64,000 nt of DNA, taken from NCBI GenBank assembly GCA_037176705.1, contig CM073893.1, forward strand, positions 14,880,074-14,944,073. The letters run 5' to 3'. Every line of letters starts with the position of its first letter. Position 1 is the first letter of the stretch. The notes under the pieces were generated by a model, which had not been told where the DNA came from, made no database searches, and was given only the letters and a program-made list of their open reading frames with translations. The translations under genes and the position numbers were made by a program. This DNA comes from Molossus alvarezi (lineage: Eukaryota; Chordata; Mammalia; Chiroptera; Molossidae). This document shows, one piece after another, positions 32,447 to 43,477 of this stretch.

Positions 32447-33041
32447 AATTCTTAATTATTTTTTAATGTGAATGAGTGAAAGAGCCTGCAACTTGATTAA
32501 TATGCATCTCTTTAATCCAAAAAAAATTTTAATAAGTCCTTAAGTTTATCAACTGTCTTCTCTGTTAGCTGCCTCTGACGATTTCACGTTCATTCAGTCT
32601 CACACTTCAGTTCATCACACTCAGACATTTGTTAAATGCATGAAATACGGACACTTATTTAACTGCAGGTCATAAACAGATGCAGTAGTGATTTTATTGT
32701 GAACGTTCTGTCATTGCTATAACCTGGATCTCAATGAAACTCCTGCCTGTGTACTGCTGCCCTAGGGGTGAGAGAGCACCGGGTATGTGTTCCTTGCAGC
32801 CCTTGCAATCCTCTAGGCTTGGTTCCCCTGCTTGATATTCCACAAGACACTAATTCTCTAGTTATAACAAGAAAGGTCACTTTAATTTTTTGTTTAACAT
32901 CTTTCTTCCTTACTAGACTTGTGAGAGCTTCGTCCTGCGCACCACCCCACTTCGCCTCTCTGCCCCCAATGTCTGTCTTTAGTGCCTAGAACTCACTAGG
33001 TGGCCATAGTGAATGGGCTCACAGCCACAGAACACTTTTGT

Positions 33042-33266
33042 AATATATAAAAGTTTTATATGTTTTTTATATGTTTTATAGAGATAGAGAGAGTGGGTGG
33101 GGGGGAGAGAGAGAGAGAGAAACATCAATTGGTTGCCTCCTGCACCACCCCACTGGGGCCAGGGACTGAATCTGCAACCCAGGTACATGCCCTTGACCAG
33201 AAATCTAACCTGAGACCTTTAGGTTTATGGGTTGATACTCAAACCACTGAGTGAACTGGCCAAGGC
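33042..33266 (-). mobile_element. VES SINE, diverged
   Basis: Antisense copy with a GA-rich stretch and a head ending GTGAACTGGCCAAGGC. AGAACACTTTTGT at the left and AGAACACTTTTAG at the right mark its target duplication. Confidence 0.85.
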
Positions 33267-33373
33267 ACCATAGAACACTTTTAGTGTATTACTTGATGCA
33301 AAGGCATGTGATTGCCAATATGTGTATTGCTATCAAGTTGGACAGGGGAATTACATTAAAAATAATTCTTACA

Positions 33374-33625
33374 GCCCTGGCTAGTTTGGATCAGCAGTTA
33401 GAGTGTCGGCCCACAGAACAAAGAGTTGTGGGTTCAATTCCAGCCAAGGGCACGTACCTCGGTTACAGTTTGTCCCCAGCCCTGGTCAGGGTTGTGCGGG
33501 AGGCAACCAGTCGATGTCTCTCTCTCTCTCACATTGATGTTTTTTTCTCTCTCTCTCCCTCCTTCCCATTCTATCTGAAGAAAAATTGAAAAAATAGCTT
33601 TAGCTGAGGATCTAAAAAAACAAAA
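33374..33625 (+). mobile_element. VES SINE, type A head
   Basis: Sense copy from GCCCTGGCTAGTTTGGATCA to TAGCTGAGGATCTAAAAAAA. Moderately diverged. Confidence 0.88.
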
Positions 33626-33642
33626 TAGAAATATGCCTTTTC

Positions 33643-33820
33643 ACCCTGGCCATGTGGCTCCAAAAGAAAGGTTTGGGTTCAATCCCTAGTCAGGGCGTGG
33701 ACAGGAGGCAGCTGATTGATGTTTTTCTCTTACTTCAGTGTTTCTTTCTTGCTCTCTCTCCCCCTTCCTCTTTCTCTAAAGATAATAAACATATCTGTGG
33801 GTGAGGATTAAAAAAAATAT
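33643..33820 (+). mobile_element. VES SINE, internally deleted
   Basis: Sense copy from CACCCTGGCCATGTGGCTCC to GTGGGTGAGGATTAAAAAA, missing part of the head. Confidence 0.82.
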
Positions 33821-34376
33821 TTGAGGCTTTTTTAAGTACATGTTAATTGATCCTAATTTTAGAAGTTTAAATAGCAAGACTTTCTAAAATCCTTTGGAAT
33901 AAATCTCACAAGCAAAAGCTATACTACTTAAATAAGGACAAGTATGTTTTTTACATGTGTGTAATTAATTCAGGTTGGTAACTTTGTTTATAGTTTAACT
34001 ACTCTAAGTGAATCTTTGGTGGGAAGGTAACCTCCATTTTTCTTGTACAAGTTCTCAGGCCACATAGTTGCCTTGGTAACATCAAAGTTGCAAGTCCTAA
34101 TAATAGCTGATTTACATTTCTATAGTTAGCCATTCATTCTTTCTTCAATTCTGTTTAACAAGAACAAGAGTCTCCTAAAATTATCTTCCTGAAAAAGGAA
34201 AACAAGACCATCAGCTTCCCAGACCAAGTGGAATGAATACTTATGCTGCTTCTAATTAGTCAGACTACCTCGTAGATGAGATGTATCAATCTACCTCATC
34301 AATTTGATGTGCTTTAGGAAATAATATGGGCTATGGTTTCGGATGAAACTTATGTTGATTAAAAATAGATGCCAAA

Positions 34377-34632
34377 GCCCTGGCCTGTTTGGCTCAGCAG
34401 TTAGAGCGTCAGCCTGCAGACCAGAGAGTCCCAGGTTTGGTTCCTGTTGAGGGCATGTACATCGGTTGCAGTTTGTGCCTGGCCCCAGTTGGGGTCGTGC
34501 GGGTGGCAACCAGTCAATGTGTCTCTCACATCGATGTTTCTCTCTCTCTTCCTCCCTCTCTCCCTCCCGCTCTCTCTGAAGATGAAGATAAATGCAAAAC
34601 TGTCCTTGGGTGAGGATAAAAAAATAAATAAA
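34377..34632 (+). mobile_element. VES SINE, first of a row of four
   Basis: Sense type A copy. It follows AAAAATAGATGCC and is followed by the same motif, which the next two insertions repeat again. Confidence 0.92.
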
Positions 34633-34647
34633 AAAATAGATGCCCCA

Positions 34648-34888
34648 GCCCTGGCCTGTTTGGCTCAGTGGTTAGAGTGCCGGCCCACAGACCAAAGAGT
34701 CGTGGGTTCAGTTCTGGACAAGGGCACGTACCTTGGTTGCAGTTCGTCCCCAGCCCTGGTCGGGGTCGTGCGGGAAGCAGCCAGTTGATGTGTCTCTCTC
34801 ACATCAATGTTTCCTTCTCTCCACCCCAACTCTATCTAACGGTAAATGGAAAAAATATCCTCAGGTGAGGATTAAAAAAATAAATAAA
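34648..34888 (+). mobile_element. VES SINE, second of the row
   Basis: Sense type A copy between AATAGATGCCCCA (34635-34647) and another ATAGATGCCCCA (34889-34900). It is probably a later insertion at a copy of the same site. Confidence 0.92.
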
Positions 34889-34894
34889 TAATAG

Positions 34895-35095
34895 ATGCCC
34901 CAGTGGTGTGGCTCAGTGGCTGAGCCTTGACCAAGAGGTCATGAGTTTGATTCCTAGTTGTGGATTCAATCTTTAGTAGGGGTCATGCAGGAGGCAGCCA
35001 ATCAATGTTTCTCTCTCATTGATGTTTCTATCTCTTTCCCCCTCTCTCCTCCTCTCTCTCTAAAAATCAGTAATAACATATTTTTGAAAAATAGG
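34895..35095 (+). mobile_element. VES SINE, type B head, third of the row
   Basis: Sense type B copy whose head GCCCCAGTGGTGTGGCTCAG overlaps the repeated ATAGATGCCCC motif. Part of the head after CTTGACCAAGAGGTCATG is shortened. Confidence 0.87.
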
Positions 35096-35102
35096 TCAAC
35101 AT

Positions 35103-35342
35103 GCCCTGGCCGGTGTGGTGCAGTGGTTAGAGTGTTGATCCTGTGCACCAAAGGGTTGTGGGTTTTATTCCTAGTCAAGGGCATGTACCTGGGTTGCAGG
35201 TTTGATCCTTGGCCCTGGTTGGGGTGCATGTGGGAGGCAACTAATTGATGAGTCTCTCACATCGCTGTTTCTCTCTCCCTCCCTCTCACTCTCTCTAAAA
35301 AAATCAATGGAAAAAATATCCTCAGGTGAGGATTGGGGGGGG
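35103..35342 (+). mobile_element. VES SINE, fourth of the row
   Basis: Sense copy with a mixed head (GCCCTGGCCGGTGTGGTGCA) and the type A tail TCCTCAGGTGAGGATTG. Confidence 0.9.
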
Positions 35343-35472
35343 AAGGCAAACATTTAATTACAGAATGGTGAAATTTCCTATTCTTGGTGTGTACATAAAT
35401 GGTCACATAATAGTTTACAAAAAAAAAATCATCACACTTTGTGTTAATTTCACCTTTGGAAAAGAAATTTCT

Positions 35473-35708
35473 TTTTTTATCCTCACCTGAGGACATTTTT
35501 TTCATATTTTTGTTCAGATAGAGTGGGAGGGAGAGAGAGAGAGAGAAACATCGACGTGAAAGGGACACATCCAGTGGTTGCCACCCACACCACCCAACCA
35601 AGGACAGGGACAAACTGCAACCAAGGTACGTGCCCTTAGCGGGAACTGAATCTGGGTCTCTCCGGACCGCAGGCCGAAGTTCTAACTGCTGAGCTAAACC
35701 GGCCAGGG
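35473..35708 (-). mobile_element. VES SINE, type A head
   Basis: Antisense copy flanked by AAGAAATTTCT on both sides (about 35462-35472 and 35710-35720). Confidence 0.93.
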
Positions 35709-35952
35709 TAAGAAATTTCTATTTCAAACCCCAACATCTTAAATAAATTTCTAATCTATGCCTAATGTAAAACTGTCCATGTGAAAATATACCAAATGAG
35801 TTAATTTACTTTCAATGATGGAAATAGAGAGAGGATTATACATAACTGACATAGGATATAGATTTGGAGGTAGTAAATGTAGTTATAATATTTTACATTT
35901 ATACACCGGGAAGTGGCAAAAGTTATATTATACTTTAAAATTTAAGAATGCA

Positions 35953-36205
35953 GCCCTGGCCAGTTTGGCTCAGCGGTTAGAGCGTCGGCCTGCGGTCCGG
36001 AGAGACCCGGGTTCGGTTCCTGCTAAGGGCACGTACTTCGGTTGCAGTTTGTCCCCGGCCCTGGTTGGTCGTGCGGGTGGCAGCCACTCGATGTGTCCCT
36101 TTCACATCGATGTTTCTCACTCTCTCTCCCTTCCTCTCTCTCCCTCCCACTCTATCTGTACAAAAAATGGAAAAATATCCTCGGTTGAGGATAAAAAAAA
36201 AAAAA
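35953..36205 (+). mobile_element. VES SINE, near consensus, with intact pol III boxes
   Basis: Sense type A copy with a perfect 11-bp duplication TTAAGAATGCA (35942-35952 and 36206-36216). Its internal promoter is well kept: A box TGGCTCAGCGGTTAG at about 35966 and B box GGTTCGGTTCC at about 36010. One of the youngest copies here. Confidence 0.95.
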
Positions 36206-36587
36206 TTAAGAATGCATTTGGTAATATGTAGGGTAAACATCATATTACAGTAAAATAATACAGACTGAAGAAAAAATTGAGATTATAATAAATCCAAAAA
36301 GTGAGAAGAAAGAGAAAAAGGGAGATGGGATTGATGGGTCAAATAGAAAACAAATATTAAGATGATAGATTTAAACTCAAATGTATTTAAAAATTACATT
36401 AAATGTGTATAGACTAGAGACTTCAATCGAAAGACAGAGTTTCAGACTAGATTAAAAAAAAAAAAAAAAAAGACCCAACTATATGCTGCTTTAAAAAGAC
36501 ACTCTTTAAATATAAATATACAGAAAGTGGAAGGTAAATAGATGGAAAAATATAACATGGAAACATTAACTAAAAAAAACTTCATTA

Positions 36588-36812
36588 AAAAAAATAATAC
36601 ATTTTTATTGATTTTTTTTAGCGAGAGAGGAAGGGAGAGAGAGAGAGAAACAGTGATATGAGAGAGAAACATCAATCGGCTGCCTCCTGCACGCCCCTTC
36701 TGGGCATCGAGCCCACAACCCAGGCATGTGCCCTGACTGGGAATCTAGCTGGAACCTCTCAGTCCATGGAACAATGCTCAGTCCACATCCACTGAGCACA
36801 CACCAGCCAGGC
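36588..36812 (-). mobile_element. VES SINE, type B head
   Basis: Antisense copy with TTTTTATTGATTTTTTTTAG, GA-rich stretch and a head ending CACACCAGCCAGGC. AAAACTTCATT occurs on both sides. Confidence 0.91.
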
Positions 36813-37074
36813 AAGAAAACTTCATTTTAAGGCAAGTAGCATAGCTATAAAGAAAAACTTTTCATAATAAAATAAGTGTGAATACATCAGAAAGATATAA
36901 TGATCTTAAATTTGTATGTACCTAATAATGTAGTGTCAAAACATGTAAAGCAAAAGTTGATAGATCTAATAGAAGAAATAGACAAATCTACCACTTAGTG
37001 GGTAAGGTAAATGTAACATACCTTTCTCAGTAGTGAATGAAAAGACAAAATCATTAAGGATATAGAAGATTTTA

Positions 37075-37252
37075 AAAAAATTGTTTATATTTATTGATTT
37101 TTAGAGATATATATGTAGAGAAACATCGATTTGTTGTTCCATTTATTTATGCATTCATTAGTTGATTCTTGTATGTGCCCTGACCAGGGATCAAACCCAC
37201 AAGCTTGGTATATGGGACAACCCTCTAACCAGCCTAACTACCCCGCCAGGGC
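37075..37252 (-). mobile_element. Old tRNA-derived SINE, degraded
   Basis: Resembles type B (TATTTATTGATTTTTAGAGA, GTGCCCTGACCAGGGATCAA) but is strongly diverged and ends ACCCCGCCAGGGC. It may be an older relative. Confidence 0.65.
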
Positions 37253-37619
37253 AGACAGAATGGAGAAGCTTTGAACAACAGAATTAATAAACTTGACATG
37301 ATTGACATATTTAGAACATTACTGTGGCAGAAAATACACATGTAACACAGTATTTTTCCAAATTGGGCCATAAAATCTTATATCCGTACATTCCATCTCA
37401 CTTGATACCCAGGCCACATTCTAATTTCCCTGGTTGTACCAAAAATAGTTTTTACATATGATAGTCCAAAGCAGTATCCTCTCAAGGATCAGTATTTCAC
37501 ATGATTAATATTTTACTTAAGTCTCTTTTAAATTAACACAGCTCTCCCTCCCCACCCCTTTGTTCATGATAGTGATTTGTATTTATTTTGGTATATAGTA
37601 TAATGTAGGAACTAGCTTT

Positions 37620-37866
37620 TTTTTTTTTTTTTTTTTTTATCTTCACCCAAGGACATTTTTCCATCTTTTGTTCAGATAGAGTGGGAGGAAGAGAGAGAGA
37701 GAGAAACATCGATGAGAAAGGGACACATCGAGTGGCTGCCTCCCGCACGACCAACCAGGGCCGGGGACAAACTGCAACAGAGGTACGTGCCCTTAGCGGG
37801 AACCGAACCCGGATCTCTCTGGACTGCAGGCTGACACTCTAACCGCTGAGTCAAACCAGCCAGCAC
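37620..37866 (-). mobile_element. VES SINE, type A head
   Basis: Antisense copy with a 16-bp perfect duplication TGTAGGAACTAGCTTT (37604-37619 and 37867-37882). The T-run is about 22 bp, an A-tail hardly shortened. Confidence 0.95.
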
Positions 37867-38244
37867 TGTAGGAACTAGCTTTAATTTTTCCTCCAAACTG
37901 CCAACTTTCCAAACCTCTTTATTGACTAATAAATTTTCATATTGGCTCAAAATTCATTTTACTTTATCCTTATATATACTTAGATTTATTCCTAGGCTAT
38001 TTCTTCTTTATTAATACATAAACATAATTCCCTATACCCATATCATTGTTTGATTTTTCTTTTAGGATTTTGTTTATACTGTGATAGTATAAATTTCCCC
38101 TGTAAAAATGTTTGAAGGGTGTATTGTGCTAATAAAGAGGAAACAAGGCAAAAAAAAAAAAAAATCTAAACATTTACATTTGCATTAGGAATATATAAAG
38201 ATTATTTTTACATCAGATTCTCTCTGCAGTATATTGCCAGGCAG

Positions 38245-38720
38245 CATTGAATAATGGTTAAGAATGCATTCTATACCTAGACAGACCTGGTATAATTTCT
38301 GGCTCTGATACTCCCAATAAGATAACCAATCTTGCTCTGGCCAGTTTGGTTTAGCGGTAAAACATCAGCCCCAAACCAGTGAGTCATGGGTTTGATTTCG
38401 GTCAAGGGCACGTACCTCGGTTGTGGTTCATCCCCAGCCCTGGTTTGGGTCGTGCAGGAGGCAACCAGTTGATATGTCCCTCTCACGTCGATGTTTCTCT
38501 CTCTCTCTCTCCTTCTGTCCTTCTTTCTCCCTCCCACTCTATCAGTAAATAAAAGAAAAATATTCTTGAGTGAGGATTAAAAAGAAAAAAAAAGGGTAAC
38601 TAATCTTTCTTCAGTGTCCTCCTTTGTAAAATCAGAATTAAGATGGTACCAACTGCAAAGGATATTGTATGTAAAGTGTTTAGTAAGTTGCCTGAGTAGG
38701 TGCTTAATAAGTTACAGCTT
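38245..38720 (+). repeat. MIR SINE, interrupted by a VES SINE
   Basis: MIR text before (AATGGTTAAGAATGCATTCT) and after (CAGTGTCCTCCTTTGTAAAA, AGTAGGTGCTTAATAAGTTA) the younger insertion at 38334-38594. Confidence 0.7.
38334..38594 (+). mobile_element. VES SINE, type A head, inside a MIR
   Basis: Sense copy from GCTCTGGCCAGTTTGGTTTA to an A-rich tail. Duplication GATAACCAATCTT against GGTAACTAATCTT. Confidence 0.9.
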
Positions 38721-38729
38721 TTAAAATAG

Positions 38730-38860
38730 TGGCCAACAACACTGGTTTTGATTCAGGTTGCAACTGCTTACCATGTGATCTTAGGCCAGTCATTTAACCC
38801 TTCTGTGCCTCAGTTTCCTTAAATTTACCAATTCTGAGAATGCATATTCAACCTCTTTCC
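38730..38860 (+). repeat. MIR SINE
   Basis: Second MIR in tandem: CCATGTGATCTTAGGCCAGT and CTTCTGTGCCTCAGTTTCCT. Confidence 0.72.
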
Positions 38861-39079
38861 CCTTTTAATGTTTCTGATATTGGGATGCAGCATACAGTCA
38901 ATGGTGCTTTATAGTCACTGTAGGCCAGGCAGTAGTTCTGACATATTATTGTCTGGGCTTCATTAAATATTAAAATTAATACAATGGGTGTCAGTGGGTA
39001 ACGGTTTTTTTTCATGGAGACTAAAATGAAACATTCTTTTGACCCTTACCAACCAGATGGTTATAGAGTGCATGTGAGG

Positions 39080-39835
39080 GGGGTAGATTATGGTAGATTA
39101 CAAAAATGAGCACAGTCCATCAACTCTTCCCTATATCCATAGGACTTTGCAGCTCCTCCATCATTAACATTTTTCCCCTCTTCTATTTCATTTCAACTGG
39201 CCTTGTGATTTTCTTTCTTTTTTTTCCCTTTTTTCTTTTTTTTTTTATCCTCACCTGAGGACATTTTTTGATATTTTGTTCAGATAGAGTGGGAGGGAGA
39301 GAGAGAGAGAGAACCATCGACATGAAAGGGATACATCAAGTGGTCGCCACCCACACGACCCAACCAGGGCCGGGGACAAACTGCAACCGAGGTATGTGCC
39401 CTTAGTGGGAACTGAACCTGGGTCTCTCCAGACAACAGGCCGATGCTCTAACCGCTGAGCCAAACTGGCCAGGGTGTGATTTTCTTTGGTAAGCAGAATG
39501 TAATGAAAGTGGTGGTATACCAAGTCTGAGTATTCAAGGAACTTTTGCTCTTTGCTTTTGAAACACTATCCAGCTCTCAACCAGCATGGGTTGGCCTTCT
39601 GGGTAATGAGAGACCATGTGGAACAGAAAGACAAGCCATCCAAGTGACGCCAGATTAGACCAGCTGGCCTGGCAAGTGACTGCAGATGCATGAATGGGCC
39701 CAGCTGATACCAGAAGAGCCAACCAACTGAACCCAGCCCAAGTTGCCTAACTGCAGAATTGTAACCTTAATATAAGCCACTAAGTTATGTAGTGGTTTAT
39801 TATTCTACAAAAGCTAACTAATGTAGACATACTTA
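39080..39835 (+). repeat. MaLR LTR, MLT1-like, interrupted by a SINE
   Basis: Sense old LTR: GGTAAGCAGAATGTAATGAA, CCAACTGAACCCAGCCCAAG, TAAGCCACTAAGTTATGTAG. Borders are approximate. Confidence 0.5.
39218..39475 (-). mobile_element. VES SINE, type A head
   Basis: Antisense copy with TGTGATTTTCTTT on both sides (about 39204 and 39476). Confidence 0.92.
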
Positions 39836-40024
39836 GCAAGATTCCCAAACTGGCAGTTAAAAGTAGTCTAGTTTTACATCATTTTAAAGCCACTTAGGAA
39901 ACTAGCACTTTCCGTTTTTGTGAATTCTTATAGTTCTTCTGTGGATTCTTTTAAGAAAATCTGTCTCAATAATGCTCTTGATTGCAACCAGGTTTAAATT
40001 AGGTAGAAAAAAGAAACAGACATC

Positions 40025-40221
40025 AATGACAAGCATATGAAAAGATGCTCAATATCACTAATCATCAGGGAAATTTAAGTCAAAACCACAAAGAGATATC
40101 ACCTCACACCCATTCAGATGGCTGCTGTCAAAACCAGAATAGAATAACTGTTGGCAAGGATGTAGAATAATTGAAAACCTTATGTATGTGCTGTTGGTGA
40201 AATAGTAAAATAGTGCAGCCA
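40025..40221 (+). mobile_element. Old L1, first part
   Basis: Sense L1 ORF2/3' text: CATATGAAAAGATGCTCAAT, CTAATCATCAGGGAAATTTA, GATATCACCTCACACCCATT. It is the oldest layer of a nest: a ferritin pseudogene interrupts it here, then a full-length L1 at 41516. Confidence 0.85.
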
Positions 40222-41165
40222 TACAATCTTCACTGAGAGTCGTTGGGGTTCCCTGCTGCAACAGTGCTTGGACTGAACCGGTATTCTTCCACCATCCCAG
40301 CCAGCCGCTCAAACCCAGCCTTCCACAGTGCCCTCAGGTGCCCTAAGAGTCCAGGGCTGCTGTCCCAGCACACTCAGCAGCTGCTTCTGCTGCTGTCTCA
40401 CCTCATCCACCTGCCTTGATGACTGTGTCCCCCTCACAGGTAAACCAGAACTACCACCAGGACCCGGAAGCCACCATCAACCACCAGATCAACCTGGAGT
40501 TCTGTGCTTCCTATGTCTACCTGTTTCTGTCTTCCTACTTTGATAGTAATGATGTGGCTTTGAATAACTTTGCCAAATATTTTCTTTACCAATCTCATGA
40601 GGAGAGGAGAGAACATGCTGAGAAACTGATGAAGCTGCAGAGCCAACAAGGTGGCTGAATTTTCCTTCGGGATATCAAAAATCCAGACTGTGATGATTGG
40701 GAGACTGGACTGAATGCCATGGGATATGCATTACACTTGGGAAAAAGTGAGACTCAGTCACTACTGGACATGAACAAACTGGCCACTGACAAAAATGACC
40801 CCTGTTTGTGTGACTTCATTGAGACTCATTACCTTAATAAGGAGGTTAAACCTATCAAAGAATTGTGTGACCATGTAACCAACATGTACAAGATGCCCTC
40901 TCCCCTGCCCAATCTGTCTTGGCAGAGTATCTCCTTGACAAGCACACCCTGGGAGACAGTCATGAAAGCTAAGCGTTAGGCTGGCTTTTCACAGCCACAG
41001 GGGTGACTTCCTGGTCATCAAAGCAGCACGCACATGTTGGAGTTACCTTTACCTTTTCTATTACTTGTACAAATAAACCTTACATTCTTTCATTTGTACT
41101 ATTCCTTCAAAGAGGTAATTTGGTATTCCTCCAAAAAGTAAAAAGGAAATAAAAAAAATAAAATA
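40222..41165 (+). pseudogene. FTH1P: FTH1 processed pseudogene (ferritin heavy chain)
   Basis: Intronless copy of ferritin heavy chain mRNA: 5' UTR with an iron-responsive element, a coding region from about 40419, a 3' UTR including CATGTTGGAGTTACCTTTAC, and an A-rich tail. The frame reads [20 protein letters not shown], then [14 protein letters not shown] and [13 protein letters not shown], then a TGA at 40656-40658 where ferritin has Arg. A CpG change in CGA explains that stop. After it the copy continues with [20 protein letters not shown] and [18 protein letters not shown]. An extra Arg codon sits in [10 protein letters not shown] and the C-terminus is altered. The related target copies AAAATAGTGCAGC and AAAATAGTGCTGC flank it. 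Ferritin heavy chain oxidises and stores iron; this copy cannot. Confidence 0.95.
40244..40279 (+). promoter_or_regulatory. Fossil iron-responsive element
   Basis: GCTGCAACAGTGCTTGGAC at the 5' part of the pseudogene keeps the CAGTGC loop, the unpaired C side and most of the stem of the ferritin IRE, which binds IRP1 and IRP2. One stem base appears changed relative to the usual GCTTCAACAGTGC. It has no role here unless transcribed. Confidence 0.75.
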
Positions 41166-41229
41166 AAATAGTGCTGCTATTATAGAAAACAGTGTGGAGG
41201 TTCCTAACAATAAATAAATGAATGAATAA

Positions 41230-41272
<43 letters not shown>

Positions 41273-41515
41273 ATTAGTACTACCATATGATCCAGCAATT
41301 CTACTTCTGGGTATATATCCAAAAGAATTGAAAACAATCTCAAAGAGATATTTTTGCACACCCATGTACATTGTAGCATTATTCCTAATAGCCAAGACGT
41401 GGAAACAATCTAAATGCTTATTAATAGATGAATGGATAAAGAAAATGTGGTGTACATATACAGTAAAATGCAATTCAGCCTTGGGGGGGAAAAAACAAAT
41501 CTGAATAAAGGAAAA
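41166..41515 (+). mobile_element. Old L1, second part, with (AAAT)n expansion
   Basis: Continues the L1 after the pseudogene: GAAAACAGTGTGGAGGTTCC, then an (AAAT)n run at about 41210-41276, then TACCATATGATCCAGCAATT and GATGAATGGATAAAGAAAAT. The full-length L1 interrupts it at about 41516. Confidence 0.85.
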
Positions 41516-42590
41516 TGGCACCAGATGAATGGAAGCTACACAGACTGTCTCCCAGGACCAAAATGGAATCACAACTACAATAAAGACAAATCTTTAGGGA
41601 AAATCACCTGAAAAGCAGCTAGAGAGAACCCATACAACCAGGGACAAAAAGAGGACGCCAAATAGAACCTGGAAGTTAATGTGGAGGCGTGCAAGGGCTG
41701 GCTGGGAGCCACGGACAGCAGTGGAGAGCTGCATTAGCTGAGTGCACTTTGTGCTGAGAAAGCAGGGGCTTTAAAAAACACCAAATCAGAATTCCAAAAT
41801 GGCGGCGGAGTGAACGGAAGCTACACAGACTGCCTCCCAGGTCCAAACTGTAATTACAACTAAAATAAAGACAAATCGATGGGAAAAAGCAACAAAAAAG
41901 CAGCTTGCGAGGATCATATAACCAGGGACACTGACTCGATCCTGGTATGATTGGGGAGGCGTGAGAGGGGGTCTGGGAGCCCACAGACAACAGCGGCCTT
42001 AGCTGTGAGCAGTGCCCTTGGGTTAAGCTCCCAAGCGGCTCCACAGCCCAGAGCTGGAACAGAAGCTGAAATAGCCACAGCCACTCACCTTGGGCTCCAG
42101 CAGAGGGAGGGCCGACTGGACTGGAACTGTGTGGGGACACTCGGGATTTGGAGGGTGCTTAGAGCTTTTGCTGAGTTGCAGCCACGCAGGACAGTGGCCA
42201 TCTTACTCCTTCCCCGGGGTCTGCGGAGAGGCGGTGGCTCCCCCCTCAGAGATTCAACCCCACCCAGATGGGCCACTGAAATGCAAATTGAGACTCACTA
42301 ACAACCAGCATCTGCCCAACCCCTTATGCTCAGCGTCTGAGGGAGTTTTTCATTCAACTGAGAACCCAAGGCTCTTCAAGTAACTGCTACTGATAGCCTC
42401 CAGGCAAAAATCTAGAGGATAACTTTACCATTCCTGGGCTAGCAACTCTAACCAGGAAAGTAAGACTTGACAGTTGTGTTTAACATGGGTCCTCCCTTGC
42501 TCATCCAAAGCCAGGAAAGGGAGCCACAAACAACAGAACATCAATACCCACAGGGAAAATTTGGCAGGCTCCAAAGCCCACTGTGATAGC
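41516..42590 (+). promoter_or_regulatory. L1 5' UTR with tandem start units
   Basis: ATGGAAGCTACACAGACTG at about 41528 recurs as ACGGAAGCTACACAGACTG at about 41815, each followed by CTCCCAGG and a CAAC-rich stretch. The second unit starts AAAATGGCGGCGGAGTG, as in the antisense L1. The first reads AAAATGGCACCAGATG at that place. Two units 280 to 290 bp apart resemble promoter monomers of some rodent L1s. Confidence 0.72.
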
Positions 42591-42594
42591 TAAA

Positions 42595-43477
42595 ATGGTA
42601 AAACACAGAAACAAAAGCCAAATGAAAGAACAAGAGACCTCTATCGAAGATGAGATAATTGTGGAGCAGTTCAGCAAGTTAACAGAGCTAGAATTCAGAA
42701 CCACAAACTTGAGGAAGCTCAACAGCATGAGTAAGGACATAGAGATGTTGAAAATCAACCAATTGGAAATTAAAAACCACCAAGAAGAAATCAAGAATGA
42801 CATATCAAAAATAAAGAACACATTGGAAGGTCTAAACAGCAGAATAGAGGAAGCTGAGGACCAGATCAGTTAATTAGAAGACAGGGTAGAAAAAAATCAA
42901 CCAATCAGAAAACCAAAAGGAAAAAATGGTTAAAAGACAGGAAGACAGCTTAAGAGAACTGTGAGACAACTGGAAACGTAATAATATTCGTATCATAGGA
43001 GTCCCCAAAGAAGAAAATGAGCAAGGGTTAGAGAACATATTTGAAGAAATAGTGATAGAAAACTTCCCTAATTTGATGAAGAAAGAAGGCATTCAAGTTC
43101 AAGAAGCACAGAGAGCCCCAAGTAAGAAAAACCCAAACAGTCCCACACCAAGACACAAGTAGCAATTAAAATGCAAAATAATTAAAGACAAAGAGAGAAT
43201 CCTAAAAGCAGCAAGAAATAAGCAACAGGTTACCTACAAAGGAACCCCCATAAGGCTCTCAGCTGATTTCTCAACAGATACATGACAGGACAGAAGGGAA
43301 TAGCATGAGGTAATCAAGGTCATGAAAAACAAGGATCTGAATCCAAGACTACTCTACCCAGCAAGGCTATCATTCAAAATAGAAGATCAAATAAAGAGCT
43401 TCCCAGACAAAAAAAGGCTAAGGGAATACATTAGCACCAAACCAGCACTGCAAGTAATGTTAAAAGGACTGTTGTAA
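42595..43477 (+). pseudogene. L1 ORF1, degraded
   Basis: Begins MVKHRNKSQMKEQETSIEDE and is open to a TAA at 42871-42873 in the coiled coil. It continues with further breaks through NRIIGVPKEENEQGLENIF-like text to a TAA at 43475. It aligns along its length with ORF1 of the antisense L1. Confidence 0.9.

Noticed and set aside
35953..36060. tRNA gene in the SINE head
   Set aside because: A and B boxes are present, but the rest does not fold as a tRNA and the body and tail are those of a SINE.
40416..40979. Functional ferritin retrogene
   Set aside because: TGA at 40656-40658, an extra codon in a conserved helix and a rewritten C-terminus.
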